A stretch of DNA of 64,000 nt from Ipomoea triloba (lineage: Eukaryota; Streptophyta; Magnoliopsida; Solanales; Convolvulaceae): assembly GCF_003576645.1 (NCBI RefSeq), contig NC_044930.1:5590397-5654396 (forward strand), in the 5' to 3' direction. The notes below the pieces were generated by a model. That model was not told the origin of the DNA. It searched no databases and saw only the letters and a program-made list of their open reading frames with translations. Shown in pieces: positions 20,219 through 32,012 of this stretch. The position numbers were made by a program, and so were the translations under genes. The stretch's first letter is position 1; each line of letters begins with the position of its first letter.

Positions 20219-22398
20219 TTAAGCTAGGTACTTCTCCAACTTGTCAACTTCCTCCACACTTCCAATGTATAGAGGAACTCGCTGGTGTATCTGCAAATAC
20301 AAATCACAGATTCAGTTTATATCAGCAAATATAAGACTCATAATTTTAACAGAGAGCCATTCATTATATTCACCTCAACTGGTGTGATATCAAGAATTCT
20401 TTTATGGCCATCCGATCCTTTTCCACCGGCTTGCTCCACGATGAAGCTCATCGGGGCGCACTCGTACAGAAGCCTTAGCTTCCCATTCTTGCTCTTCTTG
20501 TCTCTTGGGTACCCATAAATGCCTCCATACAAAAGAGTTCTATGGAAGTCTCCCACCAAACTGCCAATGTACCTAGCAGAATAAGGCTTGCCACTAGGGC
20601 CAGGGTCCTTAAGGTCATCAATGTACTTCTTCAACTTATCATCCCAGAGCTGGTAGTTGCCTTCATTAAACGCGTATATCTTCCCCGCCTTTGGGATCTG
20701 AATGTTTTCTTGGGTGAGAACGAATTCGCCATACATAGGGTCCAAGGTGAAGGCGAAAACGCCTTTTCCCAAGGTGAGAACGAAGATCACAGAGCTCGAG
20801 TACATGCAATAGCCTGCTGCTAGGAGGTTATCCCCTGGCTGGCACACACTCACTACACATTTCTGTACCCCTGTGTCAAGCTGCAATTTTTATCACCATA
20901 AAACGTTTGATTTCTCGAATTTCATTAGACTATAATGTTGTATTGACAGGATTGTTTAATTTTCTGCATTACATAGGATTAGCAAGGAAACAACACAAAC
21001 TTTGTGTGTTTTCAAGATTATTATGCATATTACCTCAGCATCATCGCCAATATCCGCCAGGCACTCATCATTCGGGCTGTAAATGCCAAAGATCGAGCCA
21101 GTAGACACAGCAGCATCAATGTTTGATGATCCATCAAGGGGGTCAAATACCACAATGTAATTCCCAGAGTAACTCTCCTCCACTGCCACAGGCACATCCT
21201 CTTCCTCTGATGCTATGATCCCTGTCCTTCCACTTGACCTCAAACAATTAGAGAACACCTGATCATGATATCAATCACCAAAACATTAATTTGTAAAAAC
21301 CATGGCATATTTTCTCAAGAAATGAACTGTATCTCAGTCCATTGGCAATAAATGCTATTATGGCAGGTTTTAATGATCAATTTTTCATGAACCATAGTAT
21401 CAACATCACTTGTCACCCCCAATAAATTAAACACTTCATGGTATGTTTTACAAACTCTTGCCCTCAAAAGCGAAATCCCTCACCCTGGACCCCACCCCCG
21501 GACCTGACAGGATTTGTGGAGATAATAAAGGAATGAGTAGTGTCAGGTGCTCACAAGAAGTCACCACATTAGATGCAACACCTGACAGGATTTGTGGAGG
21601 TAATAAAGGAATGAGTAGTGTCAGGTGCTCACAAGAAGTCACCACATTAGATGCAACTCTGACACTGCGACTACTAGGGCTAATGCCACATCCTTACACA
21701 CAATTTTTCACCCAAGAACCAACTAAGCTCCCCGTGCCGGGTATGTTTTACAATAACAAACTATGCATTGGAGGAAAATAGAATTATGTCTCTATTAACT
21801 CAAAACATGGCAATTGTCAGGGAGATTGTTCATCATCAGAAATTTAGAATATAAGAATTTACTTAATGTAATGTTCATTGATTACAATTCAAATATTCAT
21901 CATCCAGATAAATAAGGTGCATCTGATGCAGGGTTCACAAAAAATGTGGGTATGACTGCAAACCTCATTGGAGACAACATCGAGCTTCTTTTGGTCCTCT
22001 CCTTGAACATTAACAGCACCCTGAACACCAGTAAGGTTAGAAATGCCAGCCCTTTGTACCAAGCTAGCAATCTGCTTACAAGCCATGGAAATGCTTGATA
22101 ACACTATGGTAAGCTCTGCATCTATAACCCCAGCTTGTTCTTGCTGTAATAGCCAGCTAGTCAAGGTCTGAAGCGCATACCCACTCTTCTTCGTCTTTGT
22201 CTGAGCCTCTGTCTCCACTGCCATGCATCTCACCCCTCCATTATTCCCTGCTTGCCTCCTCACTTTACTGTGGGCTCGGTTCTTGGGGCATAAAAATTGA
22301 GTCTTTTCGCCCAGAACGCAGAGGTGGTGAAGAGAACGGCGAGAAACGGAGCGGGGGCTCGAGAAGAGGAGCTGTGAGGTTGCAGCGGAGGCTGCCAT
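20219..22398 (-). CDS. FBP: chloroplast fructose-1,6-bisphosphatase, complete
   Basis: Exons, in coding order: 21964-22398, 21034-21258, 20374-20880 and 20219-20290. All introns are GT-AG and the total is 412 aa. The enzyme removes the 1-phosphate of fructose 1,6-bisphosphate in the Calvin cycle in the stroma. An N-terminal Ser/Arg-rich transit peptide covers roughly the first 55 residues. The metal site [11 protein letters not shown] is at 183-193 and the active-site signature [13 protein letters not shown] begins at 353, with the metal-binding Glu at 360. The redox insert is present with Cys at about 211, 228 and 233, so thioredoxin control is expected, which marks the plastid isoform. The loop between the first two Cys (17 residues apart) is three shorter than in the pea enzyme (20, by its standard numbering). 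Intron 1 carries a SINE. Confidence 0.93.
21454..21739 (-). mobile_element. SINE in FBPase intron 1, with internal duplication
   Basis: Flanked by the 14-bp direct repeat GGTATGTTTTACAA (21440-21453 and 21740-21753), typical of a LINE-driven target duplication. On the - strand it starts near CGGCACGGGGAGCTTAGTTGG, whose AGCTTAGTTGG part resembles a tRNA A box; no clear B box is seen. A 78-bp unit (21503-21580 and 21581-21658) is repeated in tandem inside. AAATCCTGTC also occurs in the 52.6-52.8 kb element. It lies within the FBPase intron, in the gene's sense. Confidence 0.72.
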
Positions 22399-22700
22399 GG
22401 AAGCTTTCTACTCTTCTGCCCTTCTTTTTCCTGTGATTTTTTTTTTCTTTGTGCAAAATCTTGTGACCTCAAATTTTATGGATTTCTTGCATTCTTTTTG
22501 TTTCTGGAGATTGAATGCTGGGGAAGTGGGGTAGAGGGTGGCGAGAGATTGAGGGCTGGGTAATGTGGGGTGGGGAAAGGCTACTAGGAATGAAGGTGGG
22601 GGCCACTTATCCTTTTCCATGAGAGATCTTCTCCTCTTCCATTTGTGGTTCCCTTTGGGACTTGGGAGGTTCGAGGTGACATCAGCTTTGGGTGTCGTAC
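22399..22700 (-). promoter_or_regulatory. FBPase 5' UTR and proximal promoter
   Basis: Lies between the FBPase start codon and the MITE at 22,701. No convincing TATA box was seen. The open frames here have no recognisable product. Confidence 0.4.
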
Positions 22701-22955
22701 GACAAATTATACTATAGTTTACTTTGCATTGTAAGTTCAAAAATAACATTCAAATTATATATGTGTAGTTAATTGATTAGAGTTAGACACTTTCTGTAGT
22801 TGTAATTATCATATTATATGTCAATAATTATCAAGTTATTTGTTTACATGTACAGAAATTGTTTTTATATACAAAATGTGTTAACTGAGGTTACAATTTC
22901 TTTTTTTATAAAGTTTCACAATGTAATATGGACCTGGTCCATGGTATAATCATTA
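22701..22955. mobile_element. palindromic-end MITE in the FBPase promoter
   Basis: It begins GACAAATTATACTATAG, with TTACTTTGCATTGTAAG pairing beside it, and ends GGACCTGGTCCATGGTATAA. The flanks at the predicted borders are GTGTCGTAC (22692-22700) and GTGTCATTT (22956-22964), which agree at 6 of 9 positions. It resembles 16134-16410 inside (ATTATCAAGTTATTTGTTTA). It lies about 300 bp upstream of the FBPase start. Confidence 0.72.
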
Positions 22956-23178
22956 GTGTCATTTGTGAGGACTCCAAATTTTTGTTTGGGCTTATGGGTT
23001 TCTTATGAAGTTGGGCATCTTAGAGCCCAATATTTATTAGGCTAAGCAAGAGTAGTGGTGGATCTTTGGAGTATTTATCTTTTACAAATTCGAGCATATT
23101 TCATGTGTTATTGATTATTGTTAAAAATATCACATTGAAAATTTGAGAAAAACACATGAATTTATAATGCAATGGGTG

Positions 23179-23234
23179 GGTGAGGCTAACCAAATAATTA
23201 GATTCAGGTGAGGCTAACCAAATAATTAGATTCA
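23179..23234. repeat. 28-bp tandem duplication
   Basis: The unit starting GGTGAGGCTAACC is present twice, at 23179 and 23207. Confidence 0.85.
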
Positions 23235-23361
23235 ATTTTTAGTACAATTTGATTCATGTATATTGTGATTTAGTTACGCAGTAAGCCCAACTAAATCTTA
23301 ACAATTAAGAATATCAATCTTAGTCCGAAATCAGTAAGTTGGTTTAATAAAATCAAAAAAT

Positions 23362-23760
23362 GAACTAATTCCATTTTTGGTCCTAGATTTATAGATGGTA
23401 GTTCACTTTTAGTCCTTTTTTATTAAAACATCCACATTTGGTCCTAGTATTATTGTGACATGACCATTTTTGGTCCCCCTTCAACAAAATCATTAAAATG
23501 ACATTAAATACAAGGGCACTTTGACCTTTTTTTACAAAGTAAGTTGATCCGCTATATTTTTATTTTTACTTTTTTGAAAAAAATTCCTATTTGAAGACCA
23601 AAATGCCCTTGAATTTATGAGAATTTTAACGATTTTGTTGATAAAGGACCAAAAATGGTCACGCCACAATAATACTAGGACCAAAATGGGATGTTTTGAA
23701 AAAAAAGGACTAAAAGTGGAATGACGCCTATGAATCTAGGACCAAAAATGGAATTAACTC
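23362..23760. mobile_element. second-family MITE (GAGTTAATTCC ends) with 9-10 bp TSD
   Basis: Inverted ends: left GAACTAATTCCATTTTTGG, right the complement of GAGTTAATTCCATTTTTGG. The ends continue inward with CCTAGATTTATAG and CTTTTAGTCC. ATCAAAAAAT stands on both sides (23352-23361 and 23761-23770). It is the same family as 57528-57929. No coding capacity. Confidence 0.82.
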
Positions 23761-23770
23761 ATCAAAAAAT

Positions 23771-25379
23771 TTTAGAATTAGTGTCAAAAAATTTAGTCCA
23801 ATAAAAATCAAGCCAAAAGCCAAAAGCCAAAAATATAAAAGTTCAATGACCGAAACGTCCTAGCATGAAATTTAGTGGAATGGCCTAATAGCTCGAATCG
23901 TTCAATGCTACTCTTTGTTTTCACAAGTGATGTGGAACAAAATATACATGTGAGTTTATACTTAAGTTTATTTTTAGTATTTTTAATAAATATATTACAA
24001 AAGATTTTTTTTATAAAAATAAATAACAATAAATACAAACTTATTATAATTATTATATTATAAGCGTAAATATATTAATTATTTTTAGTTGCAATTTAAA
24101 AAAAAAAAAAAAAGAGGTTTGTATTGATTAAATGAAGTATATGTTTATATTTATTAGTGTAAATGTACTAGTTTATTAAAATTAAAAGTTTAAAATGTCA
24201 TTTTAGTTGAACTTGCCCGGTATGTCTAACAATCTAACGATTTAAGGTTAAGGTAAAAAAAATTTAACCCGATAAAAACTCAATCAAAAATTAATAAGTC
24301 TATCAACTCGATAAGGTTGGCTCAAAATGAATGGGGTTGGACCGACATACCTACTAACAATAACTATGTGTCTTAGTTTTTTGCAGCGTTTTGAACACAT
24401 CATCTGGTAATAATCTGGACTTTAAAAAGAATACACTCATGTATATCTCATCATCTGGATTGTTAAGTTTTGTGGAACAAAGAAATTGTTCAACATTCAG
24501 TCTACCTATTTTGTTTTTAGGTCTGAACTACAACCTGAACTACTAAAGTCTAGTATATCAAACTACTCGGAGATGAATTATTTTCAACTAGTTTAGAAGA
24601 CACTTCAAGGGAGTTAAGGCAATAAGGCTTGAAGATTGCGGAAGGCTTATATAAAAGACAGAGGTGGATGTTGGGTTTCGGTTGAGTGATTTAGAAAGAA
24701 AATGCACTGAGTTGAGATAGATTTCCACTCTCAAGAAATACATACTGGATTAAACGAAGGATTTGAAATCCTACTGAAGATTTAAAGTTGTCATTGAAGT
24801 TCAAGCCAATACTCTAATCACTAAATTTGGGATGTAAGTCGCAAGGAAACATGATGGGAGTTAGGTTATGCTGCTCTTTATTAGGGGGGCCTTCAACACG
24901 AATCGATCGGGAGATCAATTGCCCAATTCTTCACAAAAGTTTTGTGTCAAATCGAGCTATGTCTTAGCTATAATTGTGCCTTGAATAACTCTGTGTTCAT
25001 TTGAGATGATTCTTGAAATCGACTATTATTGAATGAGGAATTGAGCAGCTAGTCTTTTCCTTAAATGCCTCCAGACATAGGAGTGACTACTCCGAATAAG
25101 GTTACCAAATATGTTGTGTTCATGTTTTTATTTTTTACAGATATATCATTATGGTTGCTGATGAACAATATTTTTACTAGTAATTTAGTTTAATTTTTCT
25201 AATTAATAGTTATTTGTAATTAGTTAGTGTTCATATTTTTTTATATTTAATTATGGTTTTTTAGTTCTTCTTAAAATAATTAAATTATGGGTTATTTTAT
25301 TATTAAGTTTAGTATTATGTTTTTCTAAACCTAAGTTAGTTTTGTTATCCACCTCAGCCCATTATCTGTAGCCCATTAA
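23771..25379. other. gene-free stretch
   Basis: No supported gene. AT-rich, with a poly-A run at about 24,098. Part of 24,590-25,140 may be retroelement-derived, but nothing diagnostic is seen. Confidence 0.4.
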
Positions 25380-26700
25380 ACAAATTTCCTTTTCATTCTT
25401 CAAAGAACTTACGCAGCCAACAAAAGGAATTGACGGAAGCTACGGTCAATTAACGAACCGGAGAAGTAGACGCCGTAGGAACGAAAGTTTCCAATGATCG
25501 GAGCAATTTTAGCGAGGAAACAGTTGAGCTGAAATAGTATAAAAAGAGAACTTTTGCAAAGAAGAATAATCAATCATCTGGCCCGGATCAATTCCGGTGG
25601 CGGTGAGCAAAAACCCTCCGTCCGGCAGTGTTGTTCCGTCTTAACGGTGGCCGATTTGATTCGGTGCAACCTTTTCCGTTCGGCAACTACGTAATCTTGG
25701 TGAGCGCTAGAGAAATTTGAGCGAACAAATTCTGGACAGCAGCTTCTTAATTGTTTCGGCGGAGCGGTGCGAAGTAGTTTCTGAGCAGACTTTATTCCAA
25801 TTTGGCGCAGCAGCTGGACATTTGGCGTCTTAAGCTTGAATCTGGTTTTGTTTTCTTTTTTTTAGTCCTGCAGCACGTCATTCTTAATTGTCTAAATTCT
25901 GCAATTGTTAGTTTTGAATTTGATTTGAGGAGTTTAGATGATAGTATTTAAGTTCTAAGTTTTATGTACTGTTGAAATTAATTGCCATTAAAATGCTTTG
26001 CTAAGCTTTTTACTCTAGGAACATGAACTTTTAACCATGAATATTTTGCATTGAATTGAGTTTTAATATTGTTAATCCAATTAAGATTTGTCTTTTGATT
26101 TTATTCTTTTTGATTAGTTATGTTAGAGGTGGCCAACTTTAGCATGATATAATTGAATTGATCTAAGCGAATTTATAGAGTAAACACTATGCCTATTAAT
26201 TCCGTGCTCTGAAAGATGAATTGATAAATGATTTAGTTGTCTTATTAAATTGTTTATTAGGTTCATAACCCGGGTATTCCGTAAGTTCTTCTATGATTAA
26301 TGGGTCTTGACTATTTGAATAAATGTCGTAAGCATACGAATGGTTAAGGTACGTGACTTGCTCTGAACGCCATACAGAGCAAAACTAGTAGTGGTAGTTG
26401 ATTCATGTTCTTAGGTTTTTCCAACTTGATTGTTATTCGGTATTTTGGTTCTGTTTATTTGTTTACTTTCTTGAGATTTGATTCAATTATTTTACATTTG
26501 AGTTTATTCTTATCGTTGATATATTTGTTCTGAGCATTTTGAATTGTAAGTTCGTTATTTTATTTTCAAGTCATTAAATTGCTTTGTCTAAATTGCATTG
26601 TATCAATTCCTTGTGAGTTCGTCCCTTACCTTTGCACACTATCACTACAACTGATTCGTGCACTTGCGAGGACATATATTAAAATTGTCCATCAGTTGCC
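25380..26700 (+). mobile_element. possible degenerate LTR-retrotransposon fragment
   Basis: GC-richer than its surroundings. It ends with CTTGTGAGTTCG and GTGCACTTGCGAGGACA, phrases typical of the 3' part of plant Ty3-type LTRs, and holds a possible TATA (GTATAAAAAG at about 25,539). No primer binding site, polymerase coding sequence or second LTR was found, so the call is tentative. Confidence 0.35.
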
Positions 26701-27047
26701 TTGTGTGATGTGGTTAAGTAGTTCTAATCATAGTTCTGGAATACTTTAGTTTGTTTACGTGGTAATTGATATAGGTTTGAAAGTACTTAGTTGAACTAAC
26801 CCTTCCATCAATAAATATTTTGAAATCTTGCATATTTGGTTAAGCGTATAATTTCATCATCTAGTTGGTGGTAAGTGCATACTAATTAAGCTTCCTACAT
26901 AGGATTATTTTATTGGTTTGCTTTTGCCTACCTCTTCTCTTTAACACTGTTGGGTTAAGAAGGTGCATGGCCTAGTACACCTACACCTTACTTGGCTTGA
27001 TATTGTTCATATCATTAGTAAGTATAGGTTTCAAATCAAGGAAGACA

Positions 27048-27330
27048 CACTACTACAAAATTAATCATATAAACATAATTTTACACTATACCTCTTAAAA
27101 CAGGTGTAGGTGTAGTTTATTCTAAAAAATAAATAAAAGACACTACTTTTCGCAACACCCACCGAAAAATATACTTTTATCACAATTTTTTTATTTTGAA
27201 TCTTGATTATTTTTTAAAATGATAAATACAATTCAACTAGTCAGAAGATCAATAAATACATCCACTTATATGATAAAGAACCTATCTCAATTGAATTGAA
27301 CCATTCAATACGACACAAACATTAATTTCC
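27048..27330 (+). mobile_element. isolated CACTA (En/Spm-type) element end
   Basis: CACTACTACAAAA at 27048-27060 is the canonical CACTA terminus. AT-rich sequence with ACACTA- and CACTAC-like motifs follows. No opposite terminus (TTTTGTAGTAGTG) and no transposase were seen in the window, so this is a truncated or very long element. The right limit is arbitrary. Confidence 0.5.
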
Positions 27331-28570
27331 TTTATCAACATGGCAATAAGGTTGGATTTAATTAATGTGGAAATGGAAGTATCATTGCAGCGTCCTCCAC
27401 GAAATCTGCAAGAAAAAGCACAAAGTCTTTAATTTGTGGCCTTTGGTCAAGCACTCAAGCAAGCTGCCGTATTATATCTCATAGTAAAACTTGTATGAAA
27501 TCGTCTCACGAATTCTTATTCGTGAGGCGGATCGAGTCATGATGAAATGTAATACTTATACTAGTAAACGTAATATTAAATCATGAATAAAATGTTTATT
27601 ACTTATATGAAAAATGTAATACTCCATACTTGAAAGGAAAATGTAATACTTTCACATTTTTATATTGCATTTTTCTTTAGTATTATATTTTTAGTATTAT
27701 ATTACCCTATGTGACAATGAATCCCCGTCACCAAACTAACACGTCTAAGCTTTGTGAAGTCATGCCAGTCATAGCTCATATCTCACCAAATTTCACACCA
27801 TATTAGAAAATAAAATATATTATTTGCCAATAAATGACGTGGTCACTTGCATGTTTACATCATAGCCATTAAATTAGTTTATTATTGCATTTTATTTATA
27901 TTAATTATCATTCACGACCATACTAATAATATTAAGTACGTTTATATTCGGGATAATCCTTAATCAAGTTAGTAAGACAGTTGACTTGATAATTATAATG
28001 TTCTAAATTCGACTCTCCATGAGAGTTGCTTATTAGCCTTTTATTTCTATTTGAGTAGATTAGATATGGGCAACTTAGATTGGCTTATTTGGACAATCAT
28101 AGTTAGTTTTGGACAACCTAAACTGACTTACCTCGTTAAGATCCTTTGCTGATTAGTGTTACAAGGTAGATTTCGCCAAAAACGCAACTTAAGATAGCAC
28201 ATGTGGATTTTCCTATAAATCAAAATATATTTAAATTATTGCAAGATTTTCTCATTCAAAAATACGATAAAGATGTCCTTTCATAATACAACACTAAGTA
28301 ATCATTTAACACTACGAATAAACCTCATAGATAAGTGAACCCAGCTAAGTTAGTTGGGTTGTTAACTTGTTAACCATAAAATTACAAGTTTCACTTTCAC
28401 TGAAAGTAGACAGGCTAGTGGATTCGTTGGAAAATTTTGAATGTAAATAAATAAACTTCGTACGTATTTTAGTTTTTTTTTTTAAAGAGTAAAGCTTCAT
28501 TTTAATTATCAAGATTAAAATACTCTATTTAAAAATAAACTTTAAAATGTCTCTTAATTTTTTTTTGAGT
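27331..28570. other. gene-free stretch with a possible SINE relic
   Basis: No gene is seen. At 27,955-28,140, CAAGTTAGTAAGACAG and TCTAAATTCGACTCTCC are in A-box/B-box-like spacing. GGCAACTTAGATTGGC resembles the SINE at 50.1 kb. Confidence 0.4.
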
Positions 28571-28574
28571 ACTA

Positions 28575-28783
28575 CTGACTCGGCTACAATGTAATATATA
28601 AACTACTTTCTACCTACTGAAGCACAAAGAGTCAGTATCGAGTATCTGTTCATAAACTACTTTCTCAACCTACTGAAGCACAAAGAGTCAGCATCGCCTT
28701 CACTGAGGCTCGGACCTGCCCCCTTCAACATGGGGTGCAACCAAATACCACTACCGGATGCCACTAGACCACAAGGTCATTGG
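28575..28783 (-). mobile_element. tRNA-derived SINE with duplicated tail
   Basis: On the - strand it begins GACCTTGTGGTCTAGTGGCA (A-box-like), followed by GGTCCGAGCCTC (B-box-like). Then come two copies of a tail with GACTCTTTGTGCTTCAGTAG and GTAGTTTAT. The head is shared with 1,610-1,728 and with 30,395. Confidence 0.62.
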
Positions 28784-30390
28784 CAAGTAAATTTAAAATG
28801 CCCCTATTTTGTAAAATGCTCTCAAACTAACACGTAAACACTTTGTCAAAGTCAAAGTCATAAATCGTCATACCCTACAAAATTTCCACACCAATATGTA
28901 ATTGAAATTAAAGCTATATATTTCTAGTCATATGTATTAATTAGAAATAATATGTTCTCAACCAAGTTAATTAAATAATTAATTTAGTAATTATAAGATT
29001 TTTAGTTTAAAATAAAAAAAATTTAAATGTGTAAGATATAATCAAGTCTTGATATGATCTGAATTGAACAAATTAGACATTAACAAAAATAAGCATTTCC
29101 TAAAAACTCATTATTAACTTAATATCAAACTTTTCTTGAAATAGATATTCCCGTTATTGGGGAAATAGTTATTTTCAAAATTTTATTTTTAAATTAAAAA
29201 ATAAAAAAGAACCTTATCAAATAACACGATAGATCTATTTTCAAAAATAACATTCCTTTCTAAGTATATCCCGTCAACCAAGCATATAGTAAATGCATAA
29301 CCATTCATTATAATTTTTCTCGGAATTCATAGAAAATACGCATCAGAATAAACAAACAAATAAAAAAAATGTTTATAACAAATATGAAACACCTCTAATT
29401 AGGTATATAATGGTTGGAATATAAAAAATATTTAAATAATATTCGTAAAAAATTATAAAATAATAATTTTCTACATTCTGATATATTATTTAATCAGTTG
29501 TAAAATGAGTAAATTTCACTTTTAGTCTATTGTAGCAGTGTCATATTTATTCTTACTTTTTAATTTTGTTTAATTACTACTTTGACTTTAATTTCATTCA
29601 CTTACACCAATTAGTCCTCACTCTCTCTTTTTTTTTTTTTTTTTTCTTTTTATCAATTAACCCTTCAATAAAATGTTAAACATATAATTTTATCATTCAA
29701 TTCACTACCTCTCAACACACATTTTATCTCCCTCTCATATAAACTCTTTTAATTAAAAACAGTAGGGGCAGTGGCTCCCACAACTCCCCCAATAAATCTG
29801 CCGATGATTATGATCTAGGTCCAACTAGAATTAAAACCTATTGATGAAAATAAACTTTAAAACATCTTTATTTAAAAAGTAAAATTTACAAAATTCCTAC
29901 TTTGGAAAATGCTCCCCAACTAACACTCTGTGAAGTCAAGTCATAAGTCAATAAGTCATACCCTTCATAAAGTTTCCACTCCATTTAATGTATTTGGAGA
30001 AACTACTATTTTTATTCCTATGTATTAGATAATACTAATGATAAACATGCACGGTGTGAGATCACAAAATGTTTAATAATCAAACCCCCAAGAAAAAAGA
30101 TAGTAAAATCTCATTATTGAAATGATTTTTACTAAAACGAATAGATTTTATAACTATTAGAAGACAATTTTTTATTTTTATTTTTTGATAATAAGAAAGA
30201 TTATTATCTCACAATTTTTTTAAATGAATTAAATTTTCTAGGTATTGTGTTTCAAATTATTATATACTTTAGAAAATGCAAATAGTTTTTCTTTGATAAT
30301 TTTTTTTTTAATATTTTAGTTAGAGTTTTAAAAGCAATACTACGTACAATAATAAATGAAATGAAATTTTTGTTACAATATGTTAATAAT
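28784..30390. other. gene-free AT-rich stretch
   Basis: No gene, RNA or clear element is seen. Confidence 0.45.
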
Positions 30391-30394
30391 CCAT

Positions 30395-30500
30395 ATGCCT
30401 ATGACTTTGTGGTCAAGTGGCATAAAGTGGTTCTATTGACTATTTGTGTTTTAATTGGTTGAGAAAGTATATATGAACAGATAGTACATTCTAATAAAGT
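30395..30500 (+). mobile_element. deleted SINE relic
   Basis: GACTTTGTGGTCAAGTGGCA (head), then GGTTGAGAAAGTATATATGA and ACAGATAGTA (tail). Both match the 28,575-28,783 SINE, with the middle missing. Confidence 0.5.
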
Positions 30501-31443
30501 CAATAGTATTCAAAAAAAATATTAAAAATTCATATATAGTACATCAAGTAAGATACAAATTAAAAAAATGTTATGTTTCTAAATGCGAAATTTTCAACTC
30601 TTTTAGAAAAAAAGTAAGATTTTAATTTTTTTTAAAACTAAAATAATGAAAACTTAAATTTTCAAATGAGAAATTGTATTAAAATATGTATGTATTATTT
30701 ATTGATTCAAATTATAATTAAGTAAACTATTAAAAATATTACATAAAAATATGTATGTATGTCGTTTTTTTATTTCACATAGTAGGGTAGAATTGAAAAA
30801 ATAAAAATTATTAATGATATGGTATAATAAGTAATAAGATATAAATGTTCAATACAAAAAATAAAAATTTAAAGAAAAGTTTAATTTCACTTATGCCACT
30901 AATAGATTTTTTTTTTTTAATCCAGTTAAGAGTTAAGGTTAAACAAAAAATTCAAAAAGGAAAAATGTGAAGAGTAAAATTTTTTTTTAAAGTCAAATAT
31001 ACAATACAAAAAAGAAACATTAGATACAATTTATACCATCAACACAAAATTTGTTCCAATTAAAAGTTAACATTATTGATATTTATTAAATTTTAGAGAT
31101 TAGAGAAATGCATGGGCCAATACAACCACTCATTATGATTTTACTCCATATTCATAGAAAATATATGTATAAAAAATATTTAAAAAATTATATATAGTCA
31201 ATTTTATAATTATTGTAAACTTTTATGTTTACAATATTTATAATATTGACTATACTCCATTTTCTTTTTACTTTTCAACAATTAATCGTTGATCTACCCA
31301 AAAACCTCATATTCACTACATTTTGATAAGAATGGTGAAAAGATACCTTACGACATACTTTATAAATTTAGATACATGATATGCATTAAAAAAATAGAGA
31401 AATAAATACACTATGTTTATCATCATTATGACGAATATATATA
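30501..31443. other. gene-free AT-rich stretch
   Basis: No gene is seen; only A/T-rich low-complexity sequence. Confidence 0.4.
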
Positions 31444-31940
31444 GTGAGTGATTCTGGTGCGGGAATTTGCTTAGGTGCGAGCATGTGATTTAATATGAGC
31501 CATTGATCAAATCTAGATCAACGACTCAAATCAGTGATTTTATGTGCACCTGGAACAAAACAACTTAACCTTAACCTTAAGCAAGAAAATTGCGCACCTT
31601 ATGTACACAAACCACGCACTTTAAGCACACAAACAAAGCACCTTAAAGAAGGAAAATCACACACCTTAAGAAGTAAAACAAGGCACCTAAAGCTTTAAAT
31701 CGACGCACCCTAAGTTCTCAATGAAAAATTGATGCACATTAAGCACAGAAACCACGCATCTAAATAAGGGAAATCACGCACCTTAAGAAAGAAAATCACA
31801 CACTTTAACTACACACATTAAGTTTGACCAAAACAAAAAATTACGATCGTATTTTTTTTTAATAATTGTTAATCCTGGGCGTTGATTTTGAAAAGATCGA
31901 TGGTTCTCTTCTCACCGCAAAACTGTATCTAAGCACACCA
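31444..31940. repeat. repeat-rich element with CGCACCTTAA motifs
   Basis: Numerous degenerate CGCACCTTAAG and ACACAAACCACGCAC units. The flanking parts GTGCGGGAATTTGCTTAGG and the complement of ATGGTGTGCTTAGATACAG are loosely inverted, so a MITE is likely. Related motifs occur at 1,941-1,971. The target duplication is not clear. Confidence 0.5.
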
Positions 31941-31950
31941 TCCGCATTTG

Positions 31951-31952
<2 letters not shown>

Positions 31953-32008
<56 letters not shown>
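31953..32008. repeat. (AT)n microsatellite
   Basis: An uninterrupted run of about 28 AT units. The open frame across it (YIYIYI) is spurious. Confidence 0.95.

Positions 32009-32012
<4 letters not shown>

Noticed and set aside
22408..22749. 113-residue frame upstream of FBPase
   Set aside because: It overlaps the FBPase leader and promoter, is low complexity, and runs into a MITE.
25423..25439. AAAGGAATTGACGGAAG, identical to a conserved 18S rRNA segment
   Set aside because: The bases on both sides do not continue as rRNA, so this is a short chance or relic match, not an rRNA gene.
31560..31600. CTTAACCTTAACCTTAA, reminiscent of telomere repeats
   Set aside because: Only two or three imperfect units, inside a repeat element with CGCACCTTAA motifs.
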